A DNA stretch of 64,000 nt from Pseudogracilibacillus auburnensis (lineage in GTDB: Bacteria > Bacillota > Bacilli > Bacillales > Amphibacillaceae). Where the stretch lies: the NCBI RefSeq assembly GCF_003201975.1, contig NZ_QJJQ01000011.1, positions 1-64,000 of the forward strand. Reading direction: 5' to 3'. Under the pieces are notes generated by a model that did no database searches, was not told the DNA's origin, and saw only the letters and a program-made list of their open reading frames with translations. Position 1 is the stretch's first letter. Every line of letters starts with the position of its first letter. This document shows, piece by piece, positions 41,514-52,762 of the stretch. Made by a program: the position numbers and the translations under genes.

Positions 41514-42731
41514 TTATTGAGTCGGATATATTCCTTTCCATACGACATCTAAATAATGATCAAAGTCGGTATCTCCTTCTGTATTAATACATAGAACTCG
41601 GGAGTTTTCGTGTAATCCGATTTCTTCTCGAACTTCATTTTTCTCGTTTAGAGTATGAAGTAATCCGACTGCAACTGCTGCACCTGATTCACCCGAAGTA
41701 ATTTTCGGATCTTGTCCGAGTGGATTCCCTAGTATCCTCATTCCAAGAGCCGCTACTTTATCATCAAGTGAAAAAGAGGCGTTCGCATATTGTGATAAAA
41801 TACGAAATGCTCTAGTGTTTGGTGCTCCACAGCAAAGACCCGCCATAATCGAATCCATATGGCCAGTAACGATCTCCATTTCTCCAACCTTATTCGAAAA
41901 AGAACGATAATAACAATTTGCCAAATGTGGTTCAACAATTATGATTTTTGGGGGATTATCCCTGTAATATTGCGTAAAATATCCAGCTATTCCAGCAGCA
42001 AACGAACCGACACCAGCTTGTACGAATATATGTGTTGGGGGCTGTTCACTATTTCCCTCAAGCTCTTCGATCGCTTCGGCGGCAATTGTCGCATATCCTT
42101 GCATAATCCAAAGCGGGATTTTATCGTAACCCTCCCACGCAGTATCTTGCACCATTACCCAACCGTTTTTATCTGCTAACTCAGCGCACATTTTTACTGT
42201 ATCATCATAATTTTTATCAGTAATAGCAGCATCGGCACCTTCATTCCGAATTGCATCTAAACGTGCTTGTGAGGAACCTTTCGGTAAATAAATAACTGAG
42301 TTTTGCCCTAGTTCACGAGCAGCCCATGCAACCCCTTTTCCGTGATTCCCGTCTGTTGCTGATATAAAAGTTAGTTGACCAATTTTATCACTTACTTCCT
42401 TTAATTGGGAAAAGGACAGCTGATCAATATTTTCTTCTAATTGCTCAGCTATGTACTTACCGATCGCATAAATACCACCTAGTACTTTAAATGCATTTAA
42501 GCCAAATCGATAAGCTTCATCTTTAATCTTCATATCCGCTACATTGAAATAGGATGCGAGTTGATCAAGTGAATGTAGTGGAGTCTTTTCATATGCCTCA
42601 TGTGTTTGTTGAAAGTTCTTTACTTTTTTTATTTCTTCTTTATTAAAATAGATAAGTTCTTTTTCATTATAAGTCGGTGAATAGTGTTTATTTTTGACAA
42701 AAGCAATATCGTTTTTCAATACTTTTTCCAA
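41514..42731 (-). CDS. dpaL: Diaminopropionate ammonia-lyase
   Basis: 405 aa fold-type II PLP enzyme cleaving 2,3-diaminopropionate to pyruvate and ammonia. The PLP Lys is in RFGLNAFKVLGG. SATDGNHGKGVAWAAR is the phosphate/substrate loop, VQAGVGSFAAGIAG the Gly-rich loop. Length and motifs match YgeX/DpaL. The adjacent M42 peptidase gene downstream in the order of transcription is really upstream (42811-43896), same strand. Confidence 0.93.
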   Translation of the reverse strand: MEKVLKNDIAFVKNKHYSPTYNEKELIYFNKEEIKKVKNFQQTHEAYEKTPLHSLDQLASYFNVADMKIKDEAYRFGLNAFKVLGGIYAIGKYIAEQLEENIDQLSFSQLKEVSDKIGQLTFISATDGNHGKGVAWAARELGQNSVIYLPKGSSQARLDAIRNEGADAAITDKNYDDTVKMCAELADKNGWVMVQDTAWEGYDKIPLWIMQGYATIAAEAIEELEGNSEQPPTHIFVQAGVGSFAAGIAGYFTQYYRDNPPKIIIVEPHLANCYYRSFSNKVGEMEIVTGHMDSIMAGLCCGAPNTRAFRILSQYANASFSLDDKVAALGMRILGNPLGQDPKITSGESGAAVAVGLLHTLNEKNEVREEIGLHENSRVLCINTEGDTDFDHYLDVVWKGIYPTQ

Positions 42732-42810
42732 TATGCCCCTCCTAAAAAGTATATTTTTCTATCAAAAACATCGCTTATTTAATTAATATTAAACAAACGA
42801 TGTTTCCTTC

Positions 42811-43896
42811 TTATGCTAAACGAACATTTTCTACTTTTTTTGCATCAAGTTTCTTAATCACTTCAACGATTAATGTAACCGCATGTTCAAAATCATCACG
42901 GTGTAACATAGCAGCATGTGAGTGAATGTAACGTGTCGCAATCGTGATCGATAATGCTGGTACCCCATCTGCTGTTAGATGGATTGCTCCTGAATCCGTA
43001 CCGCCACCTGCCATTGATGAATATTGAAAAGGGATTTCCTTTTCTTCTGCTGTTTCAACGACCAAATCACGAGCACCTTTATGGGATATCATGGATGCAT
43101 CATATAAAATAATTTGCGGTCCTTCTCCTAATTTACTGTCCGCTTCTTTATCCGAAACTCCTGGTGTGTCCCCAGCAATCCCAACATCTACTCCAAATGC
43201 GATATCCGGTTTAATTAAATGGGCAGAAGTTTTTGCACCACGAAGTCCTACCTCTTCTTGAATCGTTCCAACCCCATAGACAATATTTGGATGCTCTTCG
43301 TTTTGTAACTGTTTTAACACTTCAATCGCAATCGCACAGCCTATGCGGTTATCCCAAGCTTTTGAAAGAAGCATTTTTTCATTTTTCATTTGTGTAAATT
43401 CGAAATACGGAACAACAGAATCACCTGGACGTACACCAAATTTTTCTGCTTCTTCTTTACTAGAAGCACCAATATCGATAAACATATCCTTTATATCTAC
43501 TGGCTTTTTTCGTTGTTCAGCCGATAAAATATGTGGTGGTTTAGAACCGATTACTCCAGTAAGATTTCCTTCCTTCGTCATAATGGTGACTCGTTGAGCG
43601 AGCATTACTTGGTTCCACCAGCCACCTATTGTTTGGAAATAAAGGAAGCCATCTTTATCAATTCTCGTGACCATAAAGCCAACTTCATCGAGATGTCCAG
43701 CGACCATAATTTTCGGTCCGTTTTCATCTCCTGATTTTTTGGCGATAAGACTACCTAAATGATCTGTATAAACTTCATCAGCATATGGTTTAATATACCT
43801 TTCCATTACATCGCGTGCTTCTTTTTCATGCCCTGAAATGGCATTCGCATCTGTTAAATCTTTCAGCATTGTTAACGTCGGATCCAAATTTGACAT
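42811..43896 (-). CDS. M42-family metallo-aminopeptidase (YsdC-like)
   Basis: 361 aa from ATG 43896, with AGGAGGC 7 bases upstream; a longer in-frame start at 43941 has no ribosome site and overlaps the next gene. Two-zinc sites are visible: [35 protein letters not shown] and [13 protein letters not shown]-terminal [11 protein letters not shown] carries another ligand His. Forms dodecameric cages in the family; a glutamyl- or general aminopeptidase. Confidence 0.93.
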   Translation of the reverse strand: MSNLDPTLTMLKDLTDANAISGHEKEARDVMERYIKPYADEVYTDHLGSLIAKKSGDENGPKIMVAGHLDEVGFMVTRIDKDGFLYFQTIGGWWNQVMLAQRVTIMTKEGNLTGVIGSKPPHILSAEQRKKPVDIKDMFIDIGASSKEEAEKFGVRPGDSVVPYFEFTQMKNEKMLLSKAWDNRIGCAIAIEVLKQLQNEEHPNIVYGVGTIQEEVGLRGAKTSAHLIKPDIAFGVDVGIAGDTPGVSDKEADSKLGEGPQIILYDASMISHKGARDLVVETAEEKEIPFQYSSMAGGGTDSGAIHLTADGVPALSITIATRYIHSHAAMLHRDDFEHAVTLIVEVIKKLDAKKVENVRLA

Positions 43897-43915
43897 ATGT
43901 ATTGCCTCCTGATTT

Positions 43916-44401
43916 TTAATAACCTTTTTCTTGTCTTTCATAGTTTACTTCATTCTTTTTATGATATGCTTCCATGATATCTTTTTCCGCAAAACCTAAA
44001 AGTTTTGCTAAATGTAAATATTCACGAAACATATTAAGATAGTTTTCTTCTGTCTGGTGTTTATAAAAGTCCAGACATTTTTCAAATACATGATTAAATC
44101 CCATCGTTTCATTTAAATATGTAATCGAGAAATCAATTTGAGAAAATTTGTACCCTTTATGTAACCCAATCGATAAAAGAAAATGAATATTATCAACATA
44201 TTCTTCTAAAATAGTCGTTTTACCTGATTTCTCTTTTGTACTCCAATATTTAAAACATCTCGTTTCGTTGGCAAGCTCACCAAGTTCAACAAGCAACGCA
44301 AGAAATCTTTCTTCAAACGTGTCTGTCTCTTGGAGTTGATGTTTATCTTCAATATAGTCATCTAGCTCTTTTTGCATCGAAAAAAGTGTGTCCCAATCCA
44401 A
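43916..44401 (-). CDS. Dimeric dUTP diphosphatase (MazG-like all-alpha)
   Basis: 161 aa. [18 protein letters not shown] carries the ExxE metal site and [14 protein letters not shown] the second ExxxD site of the all-alpha NTP pyrophosphatase superfamily. Converts dUTP to dUMP and PPi, keeping uracil out of DNA. In bacilli the gene commonly sits near ysdC and rplT, as here. Confidence 0.9.
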   Translation of the reverse strand: MDWDTLFSMQKELDDYIEDKHQLQETDTFEERFLALLVELGELANETRCFKYWSTKEKSGKTTILEEYVDNIHFLLSIGLHKGYKFSQIDFSITYLNETMGFNHVFEKCLDFYKHQTEENYLNMFREYLHLAKLLGFAEKDIMEAYHKKNEVNYERQEKGY

Positions 44402-44706
44402 AGGAATTCCCCCTATCTTCTTATTATTGTAACATTATGTTCTACCTAATTTCTATTAATTTATTTGCTAAACGAGGAGATTAAGTAGGTTTTAGCTATT
44501 ATTTGTAAAAAAATAAAGGGTACTGTTAGAGGTACAGGTAGGGGTTATTCGTAACCTTTTTTCAGAATTTCCGATTTTGAGAGTACGATTGGAGACTTTT
44601 CGTGATCGACTTTCCAGAATTTCCACTTTTAAGGGTAGATTAGAAACTTATTCGTTACTAAGATCGAAAAAATGCAGGAAAAAGGCACAATTTTTGTACA
44701 ACATAT
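44402..44706. other. Intergenic, no gene
   Basis: Contains several AGAATTTCCGATTTT-like repeats (44560-44640) related to the pheS-pheT micro-repeats. No ORF. Confidence 0.4.
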
Positions 44707-44740
44707 AGAAAAAGCCAAATCTCAAGATTTGGCTTTTTTA
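44707..44740 (-). terminator. Terminator of infC-rpmI-rplT
   Basis: AAAGCCAAATC/GATTTGGCTTT stem with A- and T-runs on both sides, 2 bases after the rplT stop. Confidence 0.93.
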
Positions 44741-44741
44741 C

Positions 44742-45098
44742 TTATTTAATTGCAGCTTTTGCTTGGTTCACTAATTCTGTGAATGCTTTTTCATCGTTTA
44801 CTGCAAGATCTGATAACATTTTACGGTTAATATCAATACCTGCAACTTTTAAACCGTGCATTAATTTGCTGTAAGAAATATCGTTTAGACGAGCTGCAGC
44901 ATTAATACGTGCGATCCATAACTTGCGGAATTCACGTTTTCTTTGTCTACGGTCACGGTATGCATATTGACCTGATTTCATTATTTGTTGTTTCGCCGTT
45001 TTAAATAATTTATGTTTTGAACCATAATATCCTTTTGCTAGTTTTAATACACGTTTACGTCTTGCACGTGTAACTGTTCCACCCTTTACTCGTGGCAT
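44742..45098 (-). CDS. rplT: 50S ribosomal protein L20
   Basis: 118 aa beginning [21 protein letters not shown] choose ATG 45098 because AGGAGG is 8 bases upstream; the ATG at 45104 is only 2 bases from it. L20 binds 23S rRNA early in assembly and represses its own operon by binding the infC leader. Confidence 0.98.
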   Translation of the reverse strand: MPRVKGGTVTRARRKRVLKLAKGYYGSKHKLFKTAKQQIMKSGQYAYRDRRQRKREFRKLWIARINAAARLNDISYSKLMHGLKVAGIDINRKMLSDLAVNDEKAFTELVNQAKAAIK

Positions 45099-45216
45099 TG
45101 TCATTACCTCCTAAAATTACAAACCTATATGTTTTTCCGATTATATAAATAAAAATCCACACTAAAGTTTAAGCCAATTCATCTTAAAACTTCAGTAATT
45201 GATGTCTCCTATTACC

Positions 45217-45411
45217 TTATCTAGGTAACATTTGGTCGATACGGTTTAAATCGCCTTTTGACACCATAGAAGATTTACGTAGTTTACGTTTCTGTTTTTG
45301 TGATTTATTTGCAAATAAATGGCTTGTATACGCTTGTGAACGTTTTAAGTTTCCAGATGCAGTTCTTTTAAAACGTTTTTGCGATCCTTTATGTGTCTTC
45401 ATTTTTGACAT
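45217..45411 (-). CDS. rpmI: 50S ribosomal protein L35
   Basis: 64 aa, [20 protein letters not shown] at the start and [14 protein letters not shown] in the middle, all typical of L35. Between infC and rplT as in nearly all bacteria. Very basic. Confidence 0.97.
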   Translation of the reverse strand: MSKMKTHKGSQKRFKRTASGNLKRSQAYTSHLFANKSQKQKRKLRKSSMVSKGDLNRIDQMLPR

Positions 45412-45449
45412 TCCATTTCCTCCTCAATTACAACTAACATTGCATTTCA

Positions 45450-45965
45450 TTATTTTTCAGTGATTGGTGAAAGCATCATAAACATTTGACGGCCTTCCAT
45501 TTTAGCCTTTGACTCCACTGAAGCAATATCTTTTACTTCGTCAGCAAGTCTATCCAACACTTCTTGTCCCAGTTCTTTGTGTGTAATTGCTCTCCCTCTA
45601 AAACGGACAGATGCTTTTACTTTATCACCATTTTCGATAAACTTACGAGCATTACGTAATTTTGTATTAAAATCATGATCACCAATACCAGGTGAAAAAC
45701 GCACTTCTTTTACATTGATCACTCGTTGCTTTTTACGCGCTTCTTTTTCTTTCTTTTGTTGCTCATAACGATACTTACCGTAGTCCATAATACGACAAAC
45801 TGGTGGTTTCGCTCCAGGAGCTACTAATACTAAATCAAGATTTCTCGTTTGCGCAATTTGTAATGCCTCATCACGAGATTTTACCCCGAGTTGATCACCA
45901 TTTGCATCAATAAGACGTACTTCTCTTGCTCGAATCGTTTCATTAACATTCATTTCCTTGCTAAT
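45450..45965 (-). CDS. infC: Translation initiation factor IF-3, ATT start
   Basis: 171 aa from ATT 45965 ([20 protein letters not shown]). GGAGGTGG (45979-45972) lies 6 bases before the ATT, whereas the ATG at 45953 is 18 bases away, too far. IF-3 genes classically use AUU, letting IF-3 discriminate against its own start and set its level. N-domain to about 80, basic linker [12 protein letters not shown], then the C-domain ([14 protein letters not shown]). Confidence 0.93.
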   Translation of the reverse strand: MSKEMNVNETIRAREVRLIDANGDQLGVKSRDEALQIAQTRNLDLVLVAPGAKPPVCRIMDYGKYRYEQQKKEKEARKKQRVINVKEVRFSPGIGDHDFNTKLRNARKFIENGDKVKASVRFRGRAITHKELGQEVLDRLADEVKDIASVESKAKMEGRQMFMMLSPITEK

Positions 45966-46053
45966 ATCTAGCCACCTCCGAAATTTTTTTGATCACGAAT
46001 GACAAGATGATGAGCATTTTCTATTAGTAAACTCGGCTTATCGCTAAAGAAAA

Positions 46054-46072
46054 CACACCGACTGACGAGCCG
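46054..46072. repeat. Intergenic repeat copy R1 (core CACACCGACTGACGAGCCG)
   Basis: One mismatch to the 19-base core found also at 50149, 52744 and 60807. The shared context runs about 110 bp (TTAAAGAAAACACACC..., GAGGTGATGTTGCACTTATG). It lies in the infC leader region, downstream of the L20-type leader. Confidence 0.85.
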
Positions 46073-46194
46073 ATAGGCGACGACAAAGGTGATGTTGCAC
46101 TTATGTGAATAAGTTAATTAACTTATTTACCAAGCCTTTAGACGAAAACCTTAGTTACACTTATGCAGTAGAAAAAGTTTTTACCTTCCCATCT

Positions 46195-46325
46195 GCCAAA
46201 ATAAAAATGTGGGCACACGAATGCACCCACATGTCTCTCGATAATTTTTGAAAGATAACTAAACCAGCCAACTACAAATTTTGCGTTAGTCAGGTGAGAA
46301 GCGGGTGCTCCTACTTGTCGTTAGA
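46195..46325 (-). promoter_or_regulatory. L20-type autoregulatory leader with terminator
   Basis: - strand: GTAGGAGCACCCGCTTCTCACC, a conserved start of the Bacillus L20 leader, is followed by pairing arms and the intrinsic terminator TGTGGGTGCATTCG/GTGCCCACA with TTTTTATTTT (stem 46207-46232). Excess L20 favours termination before infC. Confidence 0.85.
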
Positions 46326-46435
46326 TCATTTATGAATTATTAAATTCAACTTATACAATATAACATGCTCCTTAATATATGTCAAATTTTCCATGTTTTT
46401 TCTAGCATTTTTATTATAGAAAAGTGATAGATCGT

Positions 46436-48382
46436 TTATTTATGCCCTATTTTACCCGCAATTTCTTTTTGAATAACGGTTAAAAATTCATCAAACGCTA
46501 ACGATTCAGTCTGTTTCTGTCCATAACGGCGGACATTGACACCTTGCGATTCAATTTCTTTATCCCCGATCACTAAAGCAAATGGGATTTTTTTCGTTTG
46601 TGCCTCGCGAATTTTATAGCCGATTTTCTCATCACGAACATCCACTTCCACACGGATTCCTTCCCGTTTTAATTTATCTGCCACTTCATTTGCATAGTCG
46701 ATATGAACATTCGGTGAAACAGGGATAACTTGTACTTGAACAGGTGCAAGCCATGTTGGAAACGCCCCTTTATATTCTTCAATTAAATAAGCGACAAATC
46801 GTTCCATCGTCGAAACGACCCCACGGTGAATAACGACAGGACGGTGATGTTTTCCGTCTTCTCCGATATAGGATAAGTCAAAACGTTCCGCGACTTGATA
46901 ATCAAGTTGAACGGTTGATAGAGTCTCATCATGGCCGAGCGCTGTTTTTACTTGTACATCCAGTTTTGGCCCGTAAAAAGCTGCTTCTCCAATCGCTTCT
47001 ACATATGGTAAATCAAGCTCATCCATCGTTTCTTTTAAGGCTGTTTGAGCTATCTCCCACATTTCATCATTATCAATATATTTTTCTTTATCTTCTGGGT
47101 CACGATAAGAAAGTCTAAAATAATAATCTTCAATACCGAAATCTTTGTACACTTCTCTAATTAATTCTACAACACGAACAAACTCATCTTTTATTTGATC
47201 TGGACGTGCAAATATATGTGCATCATTCAATGTCATTCCACGAACACGTTGAAGTCCCGCAAGTGCGCCTGACATTTCATAACGGTGCATCATACCAAGT
47301 TCGGCAATTCGAACAGGTAAATTTCGATAACTATATAAATTATTTTTATACACCATCATATGATGTGGACAGTTCATTGGACGTAAAAATAATTCTTCAT
47401 TTTCCATTTTCATGGAAGGGAACATATCATCTTGGTAATGGTCATAATGGCCACTCGTTTTATATAGTTCTGCACTTCCAAGCACTGGAGTATATACATG
47501 GTCATATCCGAGCTTTTCTTCTAAATCAACGATATAGCGCTCGATAATTCGCCGGATTGTCGCACCATTTGGAAGCCAAATCGGGAGTCCTTGCCCTACC
47601 TTTTGTGAAACAGTAAACAGTTCTAATTCTTTTCCAAGTTTACGATGATCCCGCTCTTTTCTTTCTTCTAAAATGCGTAAATGATTTTTAAGCTCTGATT
47701 CTTTTTCAAAAACTGTCCCGTAAATTCGTTGCAACTGTTTATTTTTACTATCACCACGCCAATAAGCACCTGATATACTTAATAATTTAAATGCTTTAAT
47801 TTTGCTCGTTGACGGAACATGAACTCCACGACAAAGATCAAAGAACTCACCCTGCTTATAAATAGAAATTGTATCCCCTTCTGGGATAGCTTCAAGTAAT
47901 TCAAGCTTGAGATTGTCTCCAATTTCCTCAAACATTTCTTTCGCTTCTTCGCGGGATACTTCCATTCGAACAATATCTAAATTTTCATTAATGATTCGTT
48001 GCATTTCTTTTTCAATTTTTGGTAAATCTTCGGGTGTGATTGATTTTTCCATATCAACATCATAATAAAAACCTTCTTCAATGACAGGACCAACACCAAA
48101 TTGTACATCTTTATAAAGACGTTTAATAGCTTGAGCCATCGTATGGGCTGTAGAATGGCGCATAATATCGATACCTTCATCATCTTTATACGTAATTATT
48201 TCCAATGCTCCGCCTTGATGAAGAGGTTGCTTTAAATCGATTACCTCTCCATCTAATTTAATGGCCAATGATTGTTTTCTTAACCCTGGAGAAATAGACT
48301 GTGCAATTTCTTCTCCTGTGATCCCTTCTTCAAAATCCTTCTCATTCCCATCTGGGAAAACAATTGTAATCATACTAGACAC
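46436..48382 (-). CDS. thrS: Threonyl-tRNA synthetase
   Basis: 648 aa. TGS domain (1-62), editing domain with [14 protein letters not shown] and the HxxxC metal pair, catalytic core with [13 protein letters not shown] (zinc Cys) and the C-terminal anticodon domain. Controlled by a T-box leader upstream. Full length and intact. Confidence 0.98.
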   Translation of the reverse strand: MSSMITIVFPDGNEKDFEEGITGEEIAQSISPGLRKQSLAIKLDGEVIDLKQPLHQGGALEIITYKDDEGIDIMRHSTAHTMAQAIKRLYKDVQFGVGPVIEEGFYYDVDMEKSITPEDLPKIEKEMQRIINENLDIVRMEVSREEAKEMFEEIGDNLKLELLEAIPEGDTISIYKQGEFFDLCRGVHVPSTSKIKAFKLLSISGAYWRGDSKNKQLQRIYGTVFEKESELKNHLRILEERKERDHRKLGKELELFTVSQKVGQGLPIWLPNGATIRRIIERYIVDLEEKLGYDHVYTPVLGSAELYKTSGHYDHYQDDMFPSMKMENEELFLRPMNCPHHMMVYKNNLYSYRNLPVRIAELGMMHRYEMSGALAGLQRVRGMTLNDAHIFARPDQIKDEFVRVVELIREVYKDFGIEDYYFRLSYRDPEDKEKYIDNDEMWEIAQTALKETMDELDLPYVEAIGEAAFYGPKLDVQVKTALGHDETLSTVQLDYQVAERFDLSYIGEDGKHHRPVVIHRGVVSTMERFVAYLIEEYKGAFPTWLAPVQVQVIPVSPNVHIDYANEVADKLKREGIRVEVDVRDEKIGYKIREAQTKKIPFALVIGDKEIESQGVNVRRYGQKQTESLAFDEFLTVIQKEIAGKIGHK

Positions 48383-48732
48383 TCCTTTATATATGAATTA
48401 AAACTCTTTTTGCAAGAATGTTGTTGCGAAAACACTTTACACATCAAGAGGACGTCTAGTGCCTTCGACGTGAAGTCACAAATCCTCTCTGATGGGACAA
48501 AACGAAAGTACAATCCAAGAACGTGACGATTGTTATCGCTCTTGAGGAAGGTGACATAAGGGTCTCACTGACGCCTCCTCCATGACGGACTAAAGTTAAA
48601 GTGTCGACGTTAGTAAAAGGACGTGGACGTGTTTCTAGTCGATCAGCAGTCTACGGGTCTCGTGCCACAATGCACATTTCGTCATGTACTTTCTTCATTA
48701 ATGCAACAATCTTTTCAAAAACAGTTCAAATT
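48383..48732. other. Leader-distal intergenic stretch, no gene
   Basis: GC-richer than its neighbours, with scattered inverted words around GACGTG and CCTCCTC. It separates the T-box terminator from thrS by over 300 bases, which is long. No ORF that I accept. Confidence 0.4.
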
Positions 48733-49020
48733 AAAAACACTCATCCCCTATACAAAAAGGGACGAGTGTTAACACGTGGTTCCACCCTCATTTTCGAAAG
48801 TAAATTACGCAAAACGCAACATACTAAACTGAATAATCAATTGTTCAGTAAAAAATGATTCGACTTCATTACTCCTTAACGCGGGGCTACGCTACAATAT
48901 ACTCTTATTTCCATTGCAGGGTTCAAAGGTGGTAATTATTTTCAGCCAATAGCAGAAGCTTTCAACCAATGACTTCTTTCTCTTTCTATTGCATCAAAGG
49001 ATAGCGAGTCCTTATAAAAA
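48733..49020 (-). promoter_or_regulatory. T-box riboswitch of thrS
   Basis: - strand: AGGGTGGAACCACG (48789-48776) is followed by the terminator/antiterminator AACACTCGTCCC...GGGGATGAGTGTTTTT (48770-48733). An ACC Thr triplet near 48930 (ATTACCACC) is a candidate specifier. Reads through on uncharged tRNA-Thr. Confidence 0.93.
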
Positions 49021-49099
49021 TAATCATGTCCTTATCATTACCATATATTTTAAAAAATTTTATAAAACAAATTATAACAGCAATTATGTATGATAGCAA

Positions 49100-49936
49100 T
49101 TATTTTACATTTACATGAAAAGGAAATTGTTCTTTCGGGAAAAATTGCACTCTCTCTTGAAATAAATTAATTAATGTTAATGTTTTTGGTTCGGATGGAT
49201 GATCACCATAAATATATATACTTTTTGGTAATAATGAAATAACAGGGGATAAGTTCATTTCGTTTTCATCTAATCCTAATAAATAAAGAGGTTCTTGATG
49301 CATTAACGTTCTTAATTCCAAAGACGAATATTGTTTTCCGTTCGCTTTATAAAAAGAAAAACATTCTCCTTGTACAATATAAAGTTCGTTTAACTTTGTT
49401 TTTCTTCTCGTAATATATTCCCTAGTCGATTGAATAAAGCTTTGATAATCTTCTTCCCGTTTCATCTCGTCAATGCCATATCCGACCGCCCGTTGCAAAC
49501 TTTTTATAAGGGGCTTTAAATTAAAAGTAACTAATGAATCGAAATGTATAGGGTGACTAAGGTCTATATTGGCCATTAATAACTCAGTGATATATTCTTT
49601 TAATGATCGGTTATGCTCAAATAAAAACGTCTCATAATATTTTTCCGAAATGACCCAGTTTGTTAATTGACAGATTCGCTCAATCTCATCGGCATCAGTG
49701 TAATAATAGTTATCGTGAGCTATTTTTTTAATCATCCTATTCAGCCGAAAATAGATAAAAACATCGACTAAAGAGGAAATAATTTCACGTTCTGTTAATT
49801 CACGTTCCTCTAATAAAAGTTCATTGCCCCACTCCTTGTCTCTTTTCCATTGAATATAAATTTCATCTTTAATATGAAACAGCATTTCACAAAAATATAT
49901 TAATTCCTCATCTAACCTAAAATAAATATTTTTCAA
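49100..49936 (-). CDS. ytxC: YtxC-like sporulation protein
   Basis: 278 aa, no signal or TM segment. It occupies the ytxC position between thrS and dnaI and has the family look: an acidic/aromatic N-terminus, EREIISSLVDVFIYFRLNRMI, and a C-terminal FHVNVK. YtxC is annotated as a putative sporulation protein of unknown function. Confidence 0.85.
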   Translation of the reverse strand: MKNIYFRLDEELIYFCEMLFHIKDEIYIQWKRDKEWGNELLLEERELTEREIISSLVDVFIYFRLNRMIKKIAHDNYYYTDADEIERICQLTNWVISEKYYETFLFEHNRSLKEYITELLMANIDLSHPIHFDSLVTFNLKPLIKSLQRAVGYGIDEMKREEDYQSFIQSTREYITRRKTKLNELYIVQGECFSFYKANGKQYSSLELRTLMHQEPLYLLGLDENEMNLSPVISLLPKSIYIYGDHPSEPKTLTLINLFQERVQFFPKEQFPFHVNVK

Positions 49937-50368
49937 ATGATACCACCCTCATCCTGTACTCCGTAATACATTATATGGACGAGGCTTGCAAAAAATGATT
50001 AGTAAAATATATTGAACCTAAATTACTGAAATGAATGGATCATGAGAATGGCTACACCTATAGGTAAAAGGACAAAGATCTATGAAAAAAATAAGTTAAC
50101 TTTTATCTAAGCTCATCCTTAACAAAATTGACTTATCGTTAAAGAAAACACACCGATTGACGAGCCGGTAAGGCGGTGGCTAGGCGATGTTGCACTTATG
50201 TAAGTAAGCTAGCGGAGAGCTAGTTTTCTTGACGAAAAAAAACACACCGATTGACAAGCCGTTAATAAGAACTTAAATGTTACAATTATGCATCCAGAAT
50301 GTTTTATTCCTTCTTATCCATCAAAAAAGGATATTCACTCGAATTCGGCGAATACCCATACCTTACCA
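49937..50368. repeat. Intergenic region with repeat copy R2
   Basis: Contains the exact core CACACCGATTGACGAGCCG at 50149-50167 and a second, one-mismatch core at 50243-50261, with GATGTTGCACTTATG between. Otherwise no gene. Confidence 0.85.
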
Positions 50369-51310
50369 TTATTCATTTCTACGGTTTTTTCCTGCTACTT
50401 TTACTTCTTTACTAACTTGTTTAATTCGTTCCATGATCCGGCCAGCTTTTACTTTTTCCACTTCTCCTTTTGTCGAAGTAGCTAAAATATTTTCGAGTTG
50501 TTTCATCGTATAGTTAGAAGTGAAAAATACAGGCAGCTTCTCCATCATGCGATATTGTAAAATCGATCCAAGCACCTCATCTCGAAACCATGCCGATAAA
50601 GTTTCCGCACCAATATCATCCAACATCAGCACATCAGCTTGCTTAAATATATTAATCTTTTTTTGCACCGTATTATCTTGAATCGCTTCCCGAATTTCCC
50701 GAACAAATTCTGGCATATAAATAAGCATAGAAGAAATATTGTCTTCCTGTAGTTCATTTGCGATAGCGCCAAGTAAGTATGTTTTACCGACTCCAAAAGG
50801 GCCGGTAAAAAATAATCCTTTTTCAGGTAAACTGTTTTTAGCCGCCTCCAAAAAATCATCCGCTTCTTTTAATGCCAATGTCCGATGATAATCAGGATAA
50901 ATATTACTCATACGAGCTTGCAAAATTTCTTTTGGCATATAAACACTTTGGATGAGCTTTTGTTTTTGTTCCATCTTCTCAAAACGCAAATGGTTTGTAC
51001 ATTTTTCATATGACAGATGGATCTCATTATTTACATATTGCAAAATTGGTGAATACCCTTGCAACATATTTTTACAAGCATTATAGCTTGTACAACGTTC
51101 ACACTGAATAGACTGTGTAATGTACTCATACAGCTTGTTCAGTCGTTTTGTGATTTCTTGATCTGATATTTGTGGATGCTTTTCTAAAAAAAGCCTAATT
51201 TCAGGATGATTCAATATTTCCTTTTTCATCCCCTCTAGCCTTTGTTTAAAAGCATCGTTATCATTGATCCATCTTTGTAACGAAGACTGAATCGGCTTCA
51301 TTTCGATCAT
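50369..51310 (-). CDS. dnaI: Primosomal helicase loader DnaI
   Basis: 313 aa AAA+ ATPase that loads the replicative helicase. N-terminal Cys-rich zinc-like region (CERCTSYNACKNM); Walker A GPFGVGKTY, Walker B VLMLDDIGAE, sensor FFTSNYTM. It follows dnaB by 12 bases in one operon, as in Bacillus. Confidence 0.96.
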   Translation of the reverse strand: MIEMKPIQSSLQRWINDNDAFKQRLEGMKKEILNHPEIRLFLEKHPQISDQEITKRLNKLYEYITQSIQCERCTSYNACKNMLQGYSPILQYVNNEIHLSYEKCTNHLRFEKMEQKQKLIQSVYMPKEILQARMSNIYPDYHRTLALKEADDFLEAAKNSLPEKGLFFTGPFGVGKTYLLGAIANELQEDNISSMLIYMPEFVREIREAIQDNTVQKKINIFKQADVLMLDDIGAETLSAWFRDEVLGSILQYRMMEKLPVFFTSNYTMKQLENILATSTKGEVEKVKAGRIMERIKQVSKEVKVAGKNRRNE

Positions 51311-51322
51311 TCCTTTGAAACA

Positions 51323-52675
51323 TTAATTATTTTTTTGCGCATACTTTTGTAATAAGGCTATCATTTCCGCTTCTTCTTGTTCTTGCTCTTTCGTTAATAC
51401 AACCTCTTCATTACTTCCTTCCTTGTTCTGCTCTTCTCTTTCTTTGAACCAGTCAGGAATAATTTCGTTCGATCTTTTCTTCTGAGAATAGCTTTTACGT
51501 GGCTTTGGCTTTGTCGCTTGTTCTGTCTGTTTTTTAGCAAATTCAACCGCTTCTTTTGCAGATTTCAACTGTGCTCGCGACCAATGACTAGCAATCTTTT
51601 CAAGATATGCTTTTGATAGTTTCATATCCGACTGTAACAAAACGTAATGGATCAGTACATTCATGACAGGAGCTGGTAAACCTTGACGAATCATAAGCTC
51701 ACTAATCATTTTCATATCTTGCTCTGATGCATTATGTCCCGCAGATAAATCTTCTAGTAATTGTTTAGGAGAAATTGTTTCAAATATCTCGATAAGATTT
51801 TCTTCTCTCGTTAACGTTCTTTGTTGTTCAGGCTTTTGCACAGCTTGCTTCACGGACAATTTTACTTCAGCGACATTGTGTTTCGTTTGAAATAAATCGT
51901 GGCAGGCTGCTTTAAACTGCTCTACATCTAACTTATTTTCATCCGTTAATGCCCAAGTAAGAGCATTTTCTATTTCATACGCTTCCAGTTCGTATAAATG
52001 TACTAACTGTGTGATGATCATTTTGTTTTTTTCAGTTAATACTTTATCTACTGGAATCATTTTCCGCTTCAATGCTTGTTTAAGTGGTAAAAAGTCGATC
52101 TGTTCTACTGGAACTCCGATTGTTTTTTCTTTTGGAAACGGAGCTGGCGGACGATGGTTGTTTGTTGGTTGAAACGTCTGAAATACATCATTAAAAGAGA
52201 CAGTAATATTTTGACCTGATAGTTGCTTTTCTCTTTTTGTGTAAAATTTCCTTAATGACGTAAACTTCGACTTGCCAATATGTCGATACAATAATTCTGA
52301 TAGCATCGTATCCTGAAAGAACTGCTCAGGACTAAATGGAATTTGTAAAAGATATGTATAACAGACTCTTTCTTCTGTTTCCTCTTGAAATGTTTTTAAC
52401 AATCCGATTCCTTCCAGCTTACATCTTGCTCCATAGATTCGATCTAGCGGTAAATTTAAATAATTCATTAATGTATGATGTGTTTGTATTTGAACCTCAG
52501 AATAAAAATCAATTTCGTGGATGAGTAGTTGATATAAACTAACAGCCTCTATTCCTAGTAACGGTTGATATAAATGCATTAATGATTGTAAGTAATCAGA
52601 TGGTAGACTTTTTTCAAGTCTTACTTCATATCCGTCAACAGGTAAGATTTTTCCAAAATGTTGCATTCCTCTCAC
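51323..52675 (-). CDS. dnaB: Replication initiation/membrane attachment protein DnaB
   Basis: 450 aa Bacillus-type DnaB (not the helicase). N-terminal dimerisation domain (about 1-200), DnaD-like DDBH domain (YELEAYEIENALTWAL) and a Lys/Glu-rich tail. Works with DnaD and DnaI in helicase loading at oriC and restart sites. The start may be the Met at residue 4. Confidence 0.94.
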   Translation of the reverse strand: MRGMQHFGKILPVDGYEVRLEKSLPSDYLQSLMHLYQPLLGIEAVSLYQLLIHEIDFYSEVQIQTHHTLMNYLNLPLDRIYGARCKLEGIGLLKTFQEETEERVCYTYLLQIPFSPEQFFQDTMLSELLYRHIGKSKFTSLRKFYTKREKQLSGQNITVSFNDVFQTFQPTNNHRPPAPFPKEKTIGVPVEQIDFLPLKQALKRKMIPVDKVLTEKNKMIITQLVHLYELEAYEIENALTWALTDENKLDVEQFKAACHDLFQTKHNVAEVKLSVKQAVQKPEQQRTLTREENLIEIFETISPKQLLEDLSAGHNASEQDMKMISELMIRQGLPAPVMNVLIHYVLLQSDMKLSKAYLEKIASHWSRAQLKSAKEAVEFAKKQTEQATKPKPRKSYSQKKRSNEIIPDWFKEREEQNKEGSNEEVVLTKEQEQEEAEMIALLQKYAQKNN

Positions 52676-52743
52676 CCTTTCTATTTATGACTTTTTACTT
52701 TGGCTTTTTGATTGTTAGAAAACTTGACATACGTTAAAGAAAA

Positions 52744-52762
52744 CACACCGATTGACGAGCCG
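52744..52762. repeat. Intergenic repeat copy R3
   Basis: Exact CACACCGATTGACGAGCCG core between dnaB and nrdR, followed by GCCGGCAGAGGTGATGTTGC as in R4. Confidence 0.85.

Noticed and set aside
48601-48858. 85-aa + strand ORF
   Set aside because: Antisense to the thrS T-box and leader, no ribosome site.
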